The translations under genes were made by a program, and so were the position numbers. This document shows, one piece after another, positions 33,452 to 42,100 of a stretch of 43,742 bases of DNA (position 1 is its first letter; each line of letters begins with the position of its first letter). Below the pieces are notes generated by a model. The model was not told the DNA's origin. It saw only the letters and a list, made by a program, of their open reading frames with translations, and made no database searches. Source of the DNA: Methylococcaceae bacterium UBA662 (lineage in GTDB: Bacteria; Pseudomonadota; Gammaproteobacteria; Methylococcales; Methylomonadaceae); assembly GCA_002299425.1 (NCBI GenBank), contig DBNW01000087.1, forward strand, positions 1 to 43,742, given 5' to 3'.

Positions 33452-34078
33452 ATGCTAAAAAAACTTATCCGTGTTTTTTGCTTGCCCCTGTTAATGTGCC
33501 TGCCCCTGCTGGCCGTAGCCGAGGAGACAGGCGAAGGCTATGAAAAACTGGCCAATCCACAGCCTACTCAACACCCCGATAAAGTCGAGGTCATGGAGTT
33601 TTTTTGGTACGGCTGCCCCCATTGTTATAGCCTTGAGCCAGAATTAGCCGCTTGGTTGAAAACAGCACCCGCTAACATCCATTTTATCCGCCAGCCGGCC
33701 GTATTCAACGAAACCTGGGGCAAGCACGCAAAAGCCTATTTTGTGGCCGAAGCCTTAGGTGTTGTCGATAAAGTCCACGCCGACCTATTCGATGCCATCC
33801 AAAACAAAAAACAGAAACTGGACGACGAAGCCGAATTAGGTGATTTTTTCGTGGCGCACGGTGTTGATAGGGATCAATTTGAGACCGCCTACCACTCTTT
33901 TGCCGTGGATGCAAAAATGCGCCAAGCACCGATCATTTCCGGACGTTATGGGATTACCGGCGTTCCTGCGGTGGTCATTAACGGTCAATACGTTACCAGC
34001 GGCCCGCTGGCCGGTTCTCATGAAAAAATGTTGGCTGTAATGGACCGGTTAATTAAGCGAGAAAGCCAGGCAAAATAA
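33452..34078 (+). CDS. dsbA: Thiol:disulfide interchange protein DsbA
   Basis: Periplasmic oxidant of 208 residues. The signal peptide covers about 1-23. The thioredoxin-type active site is CPHC (Cys55-Cys58) in FFWYGCPHCYSLEPEL. The cis-Pro loop is GVPAVVINGQY. An AGGAG site precedes the ATG. It lies 44 bases after cytochrome c4 and both are probably co-transcribed. Confidence 0.95.
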   Translation: MLKKLIRVFCLPLLMCLPLLAVAEETGEGYEKLANPQPTQHPDKVEVMEFFWYGCPHCYSLEPELAAWLKTAPANIHFIRQPAVFNETWGKHAKAYFVAEALGVVDKVHADLFDAIQNKKQKLDDEAELGDFFVAHGVDRDQFETAYHSFAVDAKMRQAPIISGRYGITGVPAVVINGQYVTSGPLAGSHEKMLAVMDRLIKRESQAK

Positions 34079-34098
34079 AAAGCCCGCGTTGGCGGGGC
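34076..34098 (-). terminator. Rho-independent terminator downstream of phoR
   Basis: On the minus strand the stem GCCCCGC CAAC GCGGGC is followed by TTTTTATTTT, about 20-45 bases past the phoR stop. Its T-run lies inside the last codons of convergent dsbA. Confidence 0.75.
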
Positions 34099-34119
34099 AT
34101 GAAAAGACGATGCCCTGCC

Positions 34120-35400
34120 TCATTTACAACACACCCGACCCAGTGGAAACTGGCAGCTAAAACAACTGCCCTTGCCCAGCTCGCTCACTATCCCCAGATG
34201 CGCATCGTGGCGCATCAGCACATGCTTGACAATGGCAAGCCCTAACCCCGTACCCGGCACTTTTTTCCGGCGTTTGCTCTCCACCCGGTAAAAGCGCTCA
34301 GTTACCCTGGGTATGTCGACCGGGGCGATGCCTTCGCCAAAGTCTTCTACCTCCAATACGATGGCTTGCTTGGCCTGAAACCAACGCACTTTGACCGGTG
34401 TATCGGCAGGCGAGTATTTGAGGGCGTTGCCTAGCAAATTAGTGAAGGCACTGCGCAGGTCTTGTTCTTCGCCGTAAATGTGCGCGGTTGTCTCCAGCGT
34501 TAACTCAATGCGGCGGCCGGCATTGCCTAAGGTGTCGCCCTCTTTGCAAATCTGGTTCAACAAAGCAGGCACATCAATGCATTGCGGCTTTTTTTGCTGG
34601 GTCTCCAGGCGGGTCAGCAACAACAAATCATCGACTAGATGCTGCATTCTTTCAGTTTGACCTTGCATTTCCTTGAAAGAAGCGGTTAACAGCGCGGAGC
34701 TGCCGTCATCCATGTCTTGCAAGGTTTCCAGATAACCCTTGAGCACCGTCAAAGGCGTTCGTAGTTCGTGGGAAACGTTGGCGACAAAGTCCTTACGCAT
34801 GGTTTCCATTTTTTTCAGTTGGGTAACGTCCTGTGCCAGCATTAAGCGCAGGTCATCGCCGTAGGGAATAATGCGAACTTCTAAGGTCAAGCGGTGGTTA
34901 ATGGGCGAGGGAATAACGGTTGGTCGGTGGTACTGGCGCGATTTTAAATAACCGGTGAACTCGGGAAAACGGATTAAGTTGGTAATACGCTGGCCTCTGT
35001 CGTCCGGTTGCAGGCCTAATACTTGCCGGGCTGCTTTGTTGGCCCATTCAATGCCATCGTCTAAACGCAATACCACCGCTGCATCGGGCAATGCTTCCGT
35101 GGCCAGACGGATTTGTTCCATAAACCGCCGTAATTTTTTTTTCCGGCGTTGGCCATTTTTTTTAAGACGGCAAACCTGGTGGTAGACATCCGCCCAGCCT
35201 CCGTCCGCTTCAGGGCAGTCGCCCTTAGTGCCTTTGGCCAGGCATTTTTCTAAACGGCCAAGCCAATAAATTTGGCGACCCCAAGACAGCACCGTCGCCG
35301 CCAAGGCCCACGGCAGCAAGCTGCCGCCATGCCAGCCGAGGATGGCTACAGCCAAAGCTGTCCAGGAAGCTCTATGAAGTTCTTTGCGCAAAACCGGCAT
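34120..35400 (-). CDS. phoR: Phosphate regulon sensor histidine kinase PhoR
   Basis: Membrane histidine kinase of 426 residues. Two short hydrophobic segments lie at about 14-40. A charged linker follows, then a PAS domain (about 95-195), the HisKA domain with the phosphorylated His211 in FVANVSHELRTPLTVLKGYL, and an ATPase domain with NLLGNALKYS, DFGEGI, FYRVESKR and GTGLGLAIVKHV. With no large periplasmic domain it fits PhoR, which senses phosphate through PstSCAB/PhoU. It follows phoB by 8 bases. Confidence 0.93.
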   Translation of the reverse strand: MPVLRKELHRASWTALAVAILGWHGGSLLPWALAATVLSWGRQIYWLGRLEKCLAKGTKGDCPEADGGWADVYHQVCRLKKNGQRRKKKLRRFMEQIRLATEALPDAAVVLRLDDGIEWANKAARQVLGLQPDDRGQRITNLIRFPEFTGYLKSRQYHRPTVIPSPINHRLTLEVRIIPYGDDLRLMLAQDVTQLKKMETMRKDFVANVSHELRTPLTVLKGYLETLQDMDDGSSALLTASFKEMQGQTERMQHLVDDLLLLTRLETQQKKPQCIDVPALLNQICKEGDTLGNAGRRIELTLETTAHIYGEEQDLRSAFTNLLGNALKYSPADTPVKVRWFQAKQAIVLEVEDFGEGIAPVDIPRVTERFYRVESKRRKKVPGTGLGLAIVKHVLMRHDAHLGIVSELGKGSCFSCQFPLGRVCCK

Positions 35401-35408
35401 AAGCGCGT

Positions 35409-36101
35409 TTAGTCTGTCAGTGAGAACCGATAACCAAAGCCACGCACCGTCTGTACTAAGTCTTCGCGGCCGTGTTCGCCCAAAATTTTCCGCAACCGGC
35501 GGATATGAACATCAATGGTGCGCTCTTCGATGTAAACGCTGCGCCCCCAGACTTGGTCCAGCAACTGGGTTCGGCTGTAGACTTTATCCGGGTGGGTCAT
35601 GAAAAACTGCATCAGGCGGAATTCAGTCGGGCTGACCTCCAGTTGTTTATCGCCAATGCTGAACCGGTGTTGTTCGGTATCCAACACCAAGTCGCCTAGG
35701 ACAATCTGCGCAGAACCCTGAATTTTTCCGCTTCTACGCAGCACCGCCCGAATCCGGGCGACCAATTCTTTGGGTGAAAAAGGCTTGGTGACATAATCAT
35801 CGGCACCGATTTCAAGACCCCGCACCTTGTCTTCCTCCTCGCCGCGTGCGGTCAGGACGATGATGGGCAAGTCTCTGTAGATAGGCTCTTTTTTTAACCG
35901 CCGGGCCCAGTCCACACCGCTCATGCCGGGCAACATCCAATCTAACAGAATCAGGTCAGGGATGCTGTCCTCCAGGGATTTTTGAGCTTCTTCGGCATCG
36001 GCGACAGCAGTGGACTTATACCCGGCCTGCTCGAGTACCATCATTAACATGCCTCGGATGGCGTCTTCATCTTCAATAACTAGGATATTGAGTCGGGACA
36101 T
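35409..36101 (-). CDS. phoB: Phosphate regulon response regulator PhoB
   Basis: OmpR-type regulator of 230 residues. Receiver domain: acidic pocket EDED, phospho-acceptor Asp54 in LILLDWMLPGMSG, switch Thr in VLTARGEEED and Lys in DYVTKPFSPKEL. The winged-helix DNA-binding domain has FRLMQFFMTHPDKVYSRTQL, RTIDVHIRRLRKIL and VRGFGYRF. A degenerate pho-box-like stretch (CTTCATGAAAACTTG, about 36154-36168) lies upstream but is too weak to claim. Confidence 0.95.
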   Translation of the reverse strand: MSRLNILVIEDEDAIRGMLMMVLEQAGYKSTAVADAEEAQKSLEDSIPDLILLDWMLPGMSGVDWARRLKKEPIYRDLPIIVLTARGEEEDKVRGLEIGADDYVTKPFSPKELVARIRAVLRRSGKIQGSAQIVLGDLVLDTEQHRFSIGDKQLEVSPTEFRLMQFFMTHPDKVYSRTQLLDQVWGRSVYIEERTIDVHIRRLRKILGEHGREDLVQTVRGFGYRFSLTD

Positions 36102-36214
36102 TCTATGGCTAAACTTTGTGGTGGGCCGGTTATGGTAACAAAGCCTTGGTTAAGGCTTCATGAAAACTTGCCCACCTCGCCCTAATTGGATTAACTACAC
36201 TGCTTCTGGACGTT

Positions 36215-37183
36215 ATGAAAGCCATTGAAATTACCCATTATGCTTTGACCCCCTGCACACGGTGCGTGCCTAGGCCGTCCGGCCATGACGTTTTAGTCCG
36301 CGTTGCCGCCGCTGGGGTAAATCGCCCCGATTTGCTGCAATGTCAAGGTCTCTACCCACCCCCGCCGGGGGCTTCGGACATTCCAGGCTTGGAAATCGCC
36401 GGCACCGTAGTCGGTACAGGCGAGGCCGTGACCCGTTGGCAACCGGGTGATGCCGTTTGCGCCTTGGTCAGTGGCGGCGGCTATGCCGAGTATTGCCTGG
36501 CGGATGAAGCACTGTGTCTACCGCTGCCTCAAGGGCTTGGCTTTATCGAGGCTGCTGCACTGCCTGAAACCTATTTTACGGTGTGGAGCAATGTGTTTGA
36601 GCGAGGCCGTTTACAAGCCGGGGAAACCTTGTTGGTACACGGTGGCAGCAGCGGCATAGGCACGACGGCCCTTCAAATGGCTAAAGCCTTTGCTGCTAAA
36701 GTCATCGTGACCGTCGGCAGCGACCAGAAAGCTGAGTTTTGCCTAGGCTTAGGCGCAGATGCCGCCATTAATTACCGGGAACACGATTTTGTTGCGGCCA
36801 TTAAAACGTTAACAGACGGTCAAGGTGTCAATGTTATTCTCGACATCGTAGGCGGCGATTATTTTCCGCGTAATATCAATTGCTTGGCTACGGACGGGCG
36901 GTTATTGCAAATCGCCCTGCAAGGAGGGGTGGAATCGACCATCAACTTGCTGCCGATTATGCTAAAACGCCTGACCATTACCGGCTCCACCTTACGCGCT
37001 AGGAAAGTGGCATTCAAAGCCGACATTGCTCACAAGCTGCACACGCGCGTATGGCCACTACTGGCTGCGGGTACCCTCAAGCCCATTATCCACGCCACGT
37101 TTGCCTTAGAAAAAGCCCAAGACGCTCACGATCTGATGGCCAGCAGCCAGCATCGAGGGAAAATTGTACTGGAAGTCATTTAA
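36215..37183 (+). CDS. NAD(P)H quinone oxidoreductase, medium-chain dehydrogenase family
   Basis: A 322-residue zinc-free medium-chain dehydrogenase/reductase of the quinone reductase (PIG3-like) group. It has VLVRVAAAGVNRPDLLQCQG, then YPPPPGASDIPGLEIAGTVV, a cofactor site LLVHGGSSGIGTTALQMAKA and the C-terminal LTITGSTLRAR. These proteins reduce quinones or related carbonyls with NADPH. It precedes hoxH by 257 bases in the same direction. Any link with the hydrogenase is only positional. Confidence 0.9.
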   Translation: MKAIEITHYALTPCTRCVPRPSGHDVLVRVAAAGVNRPDLLQCQGLYPPPPGASDIPGLEIAGTVVGTGEAVTRWQPGDAVCALVSGGGYAEYCLADEALCLPLPQGLGFIEAAALPETYFTVWSNVFERGRLQAGETLLVHGGSSGIGTTALQMAKAFAAKVIVTVGSDQKAEFCLGLGADAAINYREHDFVAAIKTLTDGQGVNVILDIVGGDYFPRNINCLATDGRLLQIALQGGVESTINLLPIMLKRLTITGSTLRARKVAFKADIAHKLHTRVWPLLAAGTLKPIIHATFALEKAQDAHDLMASSQHRGKIVLEVI

Positions 37184-37297
37184 TGCGCCAGCACCACTTT
37201 CGGTCAGCTTGCACCGTTTGCGAAGCCCTGTGCTTGATTGGCGTTTGTGCTGAGCGTGTCGAAGCCGTTGTAAGGTATGCAGCACTTACTTTTTCTT

Positions 37298-37303
37298 TAT
37301 AAT
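37298..37303 (+). promoter_or_regulatory. -10 element upstream of hoxH
   Basis: A perfect TATAAT, 138 bases before the hoxH ATG, without a convincing -35 at 16-18 bases. The preceding GCTGAGCGTGTCGAAG resembles half of a common dispersed repeat in proteobacterial genomes. Confidence 0.35.
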
Positions 37304-37440
37304 GACTCCGGCAATGGGTTAAAGTCTCGTACCGCCTACCCTACGCACACTTCCTGGGCCATCATGCGGCATTGACTACCAGACCAGACGCTATAAGCTG
37401 GTGTCATCGCCTCCCTCCTAAGCAGATACGAAAAACCATC

Positions 37441-38934
37441 ATGTACGCGCACTTAGAAACCGCCGCAAATCCAGAACACCTAAAACGGGTTGTCGTTGAC
37501 CCGGTTTCCCGCGTTGAAGGGCATGGTAAAGTCAGCCTGCTGTTAGATGCCGACAATAAAATCCATCAAGCCCGCCTGCATATCGTCGAATTCCGGGGCT
37601 TTGAACGCTTCATACAAGGCCGACCCTATTGGGAGCTGCCGGTATTGGTGCAGCGTTTATGCGGCATCTGCCCGGTCAGCCACCACCTTGCCGCCGCTAA
37701 AGCTATTGACCAACTGGTCGGGGTTGACCCGGAAAACCTGCCCGTCTCGGCTGATAAATTACGTCGCTTGCTGCATTTTGGCCAAGTGTTGCAATCCCAC
37801 GCGCTGCATTTTTTTCATTTGTCCAGCCCCGACATTTTATTTGGTTTTGAAAGTGACATCGGCCAACGCACGGTGCTTGCGGTATTGGCCGATTACCCAG
37901 AAATTGGCTTGCAAGGCGTCCGCTTACGCAAATACGGCCAAGAAGTGATTCGTATGGTGTCAGGCAAACGGATACACGGCACCGGTGCCCTTGCCGGCGG
38001 CATGAACAAAGCCCTGACGGTAGCCGAACGCGATTATTTATTGACCGACATCGACCAGATAATCGCCTGGGCGCAAGCCTCCGTAGGCTTGATTCAGCAA
38101 GTCCATTGCAGCAATCTGCCCTACTACGATGAATTCGCCACCATCCCCAGTAACTACCTGAGCTTAGTCAAGCCGGACGGTGCTTTGGAGCTTTATCATG
38201 GCGGTCTGCGTGTCAAAAGGGCCAACGGTGAAACTTTTATCGACCACATCGATTACTGCCGGTACCATGAATTCATTCATGAAGAAGTGCGCTCCTGGAG
38301 CTACATGAAATTTCCTTATTTGCTGTCTCTGGGTAAAGAGCAGGGCTGGTATCGGGTCGGGCCATTGGCGCGAGTCAATAACTGCGATTTTATTAACACC
38401 CCTTTGGCCGAAGCGGCGCGGCTGGACTTTAAAGCCCATGCCCATGGCGGCATGGTGCACAGTACCCTAGCCTTCCATTGGGCGCGCCTAATTGAACTCC
38501 TGCATTGTGCGGAAGGCATTAAAGCGCTGTTGCATGATGCTGACATTTTAGGCGGTGAATTGGTCGCCCAGGGCGAAAAACGCTATGAAGGCATTGGCGT
38601 CATCGAAGCGCCACGCGGAACGCTATTCCATCATTACCAAGTCGATGAAAACGGCATTGTCATTAAAGCCAATTTGATCGTCTCCACCACCAGCAACAAT
38701 AGTGGCATGAACGAATCCATACGCCAAGTAGCGGACACCTATTTGACCGGCAGGGAACTGACCGAGCCTTTGCTGAATAACTTGGAAGTGGCCATTCGTG
38801 CGTATGATCCCTGCTTGTCCTGTGCCACCCATGCCATTGGTAAAATGCCGTTGCAGGTGGAATTGCTGGCGGCAGACGGGCTTGTGTTGGACAAACGGGT
38901 AAAACACAGTGACGGTTCGGTGACCCATGCTTGA
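37441..38934 (+). CDS. hoxH: NAD-reducing [NiFe]-hydrogenase large subunit
   Basis: Group 3d-type large subunit of 497 residues. N-terminal VVVDPVSRVEGHGKVSLLL. The proximal nickel motif RLCGICPVSHH lies near residue 75, and the distal motif DPCLSCATH near the C-terminus supplies the other two Cys. After that His a 33-residue extension remains (starting AIGKMPLQVE), to be cut off by the maturation protease. ATG 37441 fits the family. The protease gene overlaps the 3' end by 8 bases. The partner genes hoxF, hoxU and hoxY, normally directly upstream, are absent, which makes this an isolated catalytic subunit. Confidence 0.92.
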   Translation: MYAHLETAANPEHLKRVVVDPVSRVEGHGKVSLLLDADNKIHQARLHIVEFRGFERFIQGRPYWELPVLVQRLCGICPVSHHLAAAKAIDQLVGVDPENLPVSADKLRRLLHFGQVLQSHALHFFHLSSPDILFGFESDIGQRTVLAVLADYPEIGLQGVRLRKYGQEVIRMVSGKRIHGTGALAGGMNKALTVAERDYLLTDIDQIIAWAQASVGLIQQVHCSNLPYYDEFATIPSNYLSLVKPDGALELYHGGLRVKRANGETFIDHIDYCRYHEFIHEEVRSWSYMKFPYLLSLGKEQGWYRVGPLARVNNCDFINTPLAEAARLDFKAHAHGGMVHSTLAFHWARLIELLHCAEGIKALLHDADILGGELVAQGEKRYEGIGVIEAPRGTLFHHYQVDENGIVIKANLIVSTTSNNSGMNESIRQVADTYLTGRELTEPLLNNLEVAIRAYDPCLSCATHAIGKMPLQVELLAADGLVLDKRVKHSDGSVTHA

Positions 38935-39454
38935 GTCGGCAGCGTCAGTCAAGCCGCTGCTGGTGTTTGGCTACGGCAACCTGAGTCGGGGGGATGATGC
39001 GCTCGGGCATTTGTTGGCTGAGTATGTCGCCGGACTTTGCGAACTGGACGAAAGGGTAGAAACGCTGCTCGATTTCCAGATGCAAATCGAACACGCCTTG
39101 GATTTGGAAAACCGGCACTTGGTGTTATTTGCCGATGCCACCGTCGCAAAAGGCGTTAACGCGTTCTGCTTTAGCGAATTGAAAGCTTGCCGGGATACCA
39201 GCTACAGCACCCACGCGATCAGCCCTGCGGCGGTAATGTTCGTGTACAAAAGCATTAAGAAACAGCCACCGCCACCGTGTTTTCTGTTGGCCATAAAAGG
39301 CGAGCACTTTGAATTAGGCGAGCCGCTTAGTGCAAGTGCTGCCGCTAATTTAGCGCGGGCGTATCGCTTTACCGATCACTTGCTGGCAAATCCTTGTTAC
39401 AGCCATTGGCAAACTATCGCGACAAACCCATCAGCCACGGAAAATAGCACCTAA
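38927..39454 (+). CDS. hoxW: Hydrogenase maturation protease HoxW
   Basis: A 175-residue endopeptidase of the HyaD/HoxW family, which removes the C-terminal extension of the large subunit after nickel insertion. The N-terminal GYGNLSRGDDALGHLLAEYV contains the first metal-binding acidic residue. LLDFQMQIEHALDLENRHLV and FADATVAKG form the rest of the nickel-sensing cleft, and STHAISPAAVMFVY is typical of the HoxW subgroup. It is translationally coupled to hoxH (8-base overlap) and ends before a strong terminator. Confidence 0.92.
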   Translation: MLESAASVKPLLVFGYGNLSRGDDALGHLLAEYVAGLCELDERVETLLDFQMQIEHALDLENRHLVLFADATVAKGVNAFCFSELKACRDTSYSTHAISPAAVMFVYKSIKKQPPPPCFLLAIKGEHFELGEPLSASAAANLARAYRFTDHLLANPCYSHWQTIATNPSATENST

Positions 39455-39490
39455 AAAAACGGGCATCGTTTGATGCCCGTCGGTTTTTTT
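39453..39490. terminator. Bidirectional terminator between hoxW and hsp20
   Basis: Perfect stem ACGGGCATC / GATGCCCGT (39459-39467, 39472-39480) flanked by A7 on the left and T7 on the right, so it can end both hoxHW (plus) and hsp20 (minus). Confidence 0.9.
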
Positions 39491-39497
39491 GCTGGCT

Positions 39498-39935
39498 TTA
39501 CTCTGCCGATGCCACGTCTATACGTTTCGGCTTGACGGCTTCGCGTTTCGGAATAATAACTTCCAAGACACCGTTTTTGCATTTGGCACTGATGGCCTCA
39601 GCGTCGGCTGAATCCGGCAAACTGAAACGCCGGTAAAATGCCCCGTAAGTCCGCTCAATGCGCTTATAACCCTCTTTCTCGGTTTTAGCTTCACTTTTCT
39701 TTTCGCCTTTTAAGGTCAAAATTCCCGCTTCCATGTGCACTTCAATTTCTTCCGGTTTTACTCCGGGAATGTCGGCATGCAGCACAAATTTGTCGCTTTC
39801 CTCTTTGATGTCGACAGCGGGTGCCCATTCGGCGGTAGAAATGGAACCGTCGCTATTTTGCGTCTCGCGGGAAAGCTCTAATTCTTTTTGCAACTGCTTC
39901 AACAATCCCCAAGGTTCATAATGGATGAGAGCCAT
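39498..39935 (-). CDS. Small heat-shock protein, Hsp20/alpha-crystallin family
   Basis: ATP-independent holdase chaperone of 145 residues. The alpha-crystallin domain covers about 38-130, with AVDIKEESDKFVLHADIPGV, the PGVKPEEIEVHMEAGILTLK strand pair, YGAFYRRFSLPDSAD and CKNGVLEVIIPK. The ATG 39935 follows a perfect AGGAGG. The long upstream frame (to 40139) lies in the promoter region and is not translated. A sigma-32 promoter sits 55-80 bases upstream. Confidence 0.94.
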   Translation of the reverse strand: MALIHYEPWGLLKQLQKELELSRETQNSDGSISTAEWAPAVDIKEESDKFVLHADIPGVKPEEIEVHMEAGILTLKGEKKSEAKTEKEGYKRIERTYGAFYRRFSLPDSADAEAISAKCKNGVLEVIIPKREAVKPKRIDVASAE

Positions 39936-39989
39936 GCTACTTCCTCCTAACGTTTGCTGGTTGATGAAAGATTTTTTGCGTGGGCCAAC

Positions 39990-40016
39990 ATGGGGGGCTG
40001 TGTTTTTTTTTTCAAG
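39990..40016 (-). promoter_or_regulatory. Sigma-32 heat-shock promoter of hsp20
   Basis: On the minus strand CTTGAA (40011-40016), 15-base spacer, CCCCAT (39990-39995) with the following GT (CCCCATnT). All consensus positions match. The spacer starts with eight A, continuing the A-run of CTTGAAA. Confidence 0.85.
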
Positions 40017-40033
40017 CGTTCGGAAAAATAATT

Positions 40034-40819
40034 TTACTGGCCTATTGATTGGGCTGTCGCGGCACAAGTGATGGGTCGAATGGCGGCAAGAACAGCCGTT
40101 CGGCTCTCGTTGCAAACCGTTTGGCGCGACTTGCCGCACGTATTAACCGGCGGCAAAAAAGTTAGCCGTACCTTAACGGTGTCCAAAGACAATACCTTGA
40201 TCAAATGCGGGATGAATGGGTCGTCGCCGACAAACGGGGCAATGGCCTTAGCGGCACCTAAGTATTCAATGGCCACGGGCTGGACCAGCGACTTAGTCAG
40301 CATGGCCGGCTGGAACAAAGAAGCGTGAAAGTTTAAAACATCAGTGCCTGCAGTGGTGGTGCCTTCCGGAAAGAAGATGACATGAGTGTTTTGTTTCAGC
40401 AGCCAAACCATGCGTTCAGAGGTTTCCAGAATGTTTTTTTTATCGCCCCGGCGGATAAAAATGGTGCCGATTTGCCGGGCTAAGAAACTGATCACCGGCC
40501 AGTCCAAAATATCGCGTTTGGCGACAAAATAGGGCGGAAAACAGCGTCCTAAAATGACAATATCTAACCAAGATATGTGGTTACTGACAATTAAGGCCGT
40601 TCGTTCTGGCCATTCGCCGTGCTGTTCGACATTCAGGCCTATAACCGCCGCAACCCAAATCAGCCATTGTTTCTTGGCGGTATCGCAAAATTTTTTCGCC
40701 GGGTTTTTAGTCAGCAACCAATTCGCCAATGGAAACACGACTGCCGTCAACACCAGACCGGCCATAAACAAAAGAGCAATGAAACTGAGCTTATAAATTT
40801 GTAGAACTGTTAATTTCAT
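40034..40819 (-). CDS. plsC: 1-acyl-sn-glycerol-3-phosphate acyltransferase (PlsC/OlsA family)
   Basis: A 261-residue acyltransferase with one N-terminal membrane segment (about 10-35). The catalytic HX4D is in VSNHISWLDIVILG, and the substrate motif FFPEGTT and later LTKSLVQPVAIEY follow. It overlaps the upstream GNAT-type acyltransferase by 29 bases. In that context it probably acts as OlsA, making ornithine lipid from lyso-ornithine lipid, though a general PlsC role remains possible. Confidence 0.88.
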   Translation of the reverse strand: MKLTVLQIYKLSFIALLFMAGLVLTAVVFPLANWLLTKNPAKKFCDTAKKQWLIWVAAVIGLNVEQHGEWPERTALIVSNHISWLDIVILGRCFPPYFVAKRDILDWPVISFLARQIGTIFIRRGDKKNILETSERMVWLLKQNTHVIFFPEGTTTAGTDVLNFHASLFQPAMLTKSLVQPVAIEYLGAAKAIAPFVGDDPFIPHLIKVLSLDTVKVRLTFLPPVNTCGKSRQTVCNESRTAVLAAIRPITCAATAQSIGQ

Positions 40820-41582
40820 TGCTGACCTGAAAATCCTTCATATAGTGTTTGCTGTAACGTTCTTGTACTTGATTCAAGGGCAGCAACACCAGTACGTCCA
40901 TGCAGTTGAAATCTTCATCCCAGCAAGGTTCACCGCAGATGAGGGCACCAAAACGCAAATAAGCTTTTAGCAATGGCGGGATACCAGATTCATCGCGATC
41001 GCAACGCAAATTTGCAGGTATCGGCACGGTAGGGCTGACTTGGTAAGTATCAGGAGCGATGTTTTTGGCATCAATACTCCGGTAGACAGCATCGACCGCA
41101 AACCCGCTAGGTCCGGGGGTGATGCTGGCACAGCCCAACAGATAGTTAAAGCCACCTCTTAAGGCATATTCAACCAAGGCCGACCACAGCGTGGTCAATA
41201 CCACGCCGCCACGGAAGTCAGGATCCACACAAGTGCGGCCGACTTCCAAAAAACGGCCCGGCATTTCCAGGACGCGATCCAAGTTAAATTCACTTTGGGA
41301 ATAAAAACGGCCCAATTTTTGCGCCTGTGTGTCCGTCAGCAAACGGGTGTAACCAACAACTTTTTGGGTTTCGTTGTCGAATACCACCAAATGGTCGCAG
41401 TGATTGTCAACTTCATCAAAGTCAAGTCCCTCCACAGCCGATTTCAGTTTTGCGCCCAGTTCTTGGGCAAAAATTCGATACCTGAGTCTTTGCGCTTCCT
41501 GGATCAGTTCAGGCGTGTTTGCCACAAAGCATTCCAGACGTTTTGCGGGTTTAGCAGTGAGTTCGGGGTTTTTTATGGCCAT
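40791..41582 (-). CDS. olsB: OlsB-type N-acyltransferase (ornithine lipid synthesis)
   Basis: A 263-residue GNAT-fold (Acetyltransf_5) protein. Landmarks are LRYRIFAQELGAKL, DNHCDHLVVFDNETQKVVGY, FLEVGRTCVDPDFRGGVVLT, YLLGCASITPGPSGFAV and the C-terminal PPLLKAYLRFGALICGEPCW with DFNCMDVLVLL. OlsB attaches a 3-hydroxy fatty acid to ornithine, the first step toward ornithine lipids. The overlapping plsC/olsA supports that pathway. A promoter TTGCCA-N17-TGTAAT lies upstream. Confidence 0.85.
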   Translation of the reverse strand: MAIKNPELTAKPAKRLECFVANTPELIQEAQRLRYRIFAQELGAKLKSAVEGLDFDEVDNHCDHLVVFDNETQKVVGYTRLLTDTQAQKLGRFYSQSEFNLDRVLEMPGRFLEVGRTCVDPDFRGGVVLTTLWSALVEYALRGGFNYLLGCASITPGPSGFAVDAVYRSIDAKNIAPDTYQVSPTVPIPANLRCDRDESGIPPLLKAYLRFGALICGEPCWDEDFNCMDVLVLLPLNQVQERYSKHYMKDFQVSNEINSSTNL

Positions 41583-41641
41583 AGTAAGATGAGGGTTTTT
41601 AAAACTAACTGGCTACGATAATCAACAAAAATGTCAGTATC

Positions 41642-41670
41642 ATTACAGCTTAGCGAATACAAAATGGCAA
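41642..41670 (-). promoter_or_regulatory. Sigma-70-type promoter of olsB-plsC
   Basis: Minus strand TTGCCA (41665-41670), 17-base spacer, TGTAAT (41642-41647), about 60 bases upstream of olsB. Confidence 0.5.
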
Positions 41671-41765
41671 AAACTGCCGCATAAAAAACCTAAGCGGACA
41701 GGCCTATAAGCCCTGGTGTTTTCTGTTAACGGTTGCCGACTGGATTGCACTGCAAGGATTTTATC

Positions 41766-42100
41766 CTAAGAATGAGCTAACGTGTTTGATGCATGGATAA
41801 AAAAATGTTCCGCACTGTGGTTTTTATACCGTGGATGAAGCTGAAAAACAGGTGCGTGTGCGAGCCGCCCAGCGCACCGTGCAAAACAAACCAAGCCACA
41901 AACAAGCAGTAAGCTGATCCCTTTTCTACGGTACACCGTGCGCCATTTGGCAGCCGCTCTTCGACAGGTACAGCAAAGCGCAGAAGACTTCGTAAAGCTC
42001 CACTTGCCGGGGGCGGGTCTTCTTTCTGAACCCTTCCAACAAGGGACGGATGCGTTCAAAAAGATAACCTTAGTTTTAGCCCGTCAGGTTTGGGAAATCC
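41766..42100 (-). pseudogene. Decayed IS5-family transposase remnant
   Basis: A minus-strand frame ending near 41940 reads RPLLEGFRKKTRPRQVELYE then VFCALLYLSKSGCQMAHGVP, the N-terminal DUF4096-type region of IS5 transposases. The motif continues in another frame as AKWRTVYRR, showing a small deletion/frameshift, after which similarity is lost. The catalytic DDE part is absent. A 97-codon frame spanning the area (41766-42059) is an artefact of the decay. No intact terminal inverted repeats were seen. Confidence 0.7.

Noticed and set aside
36154..36168. Pho-box-like sequence upstream of phoB
   Set aside because: Only partial match to the 7-4-7 consensus; autoregulation is plausible but not shown by this sequence.
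37184..37440. Possible hoxY remnant upstream of hoxH
   Set aside because: No frame shows the small-subunit cysteine motifs; the region is non-coding.
41766..42059. 97-codon minus-strand frame as a gene
   Set aside because: It crosses the decayed transposase in the wrong frame for most of its length.
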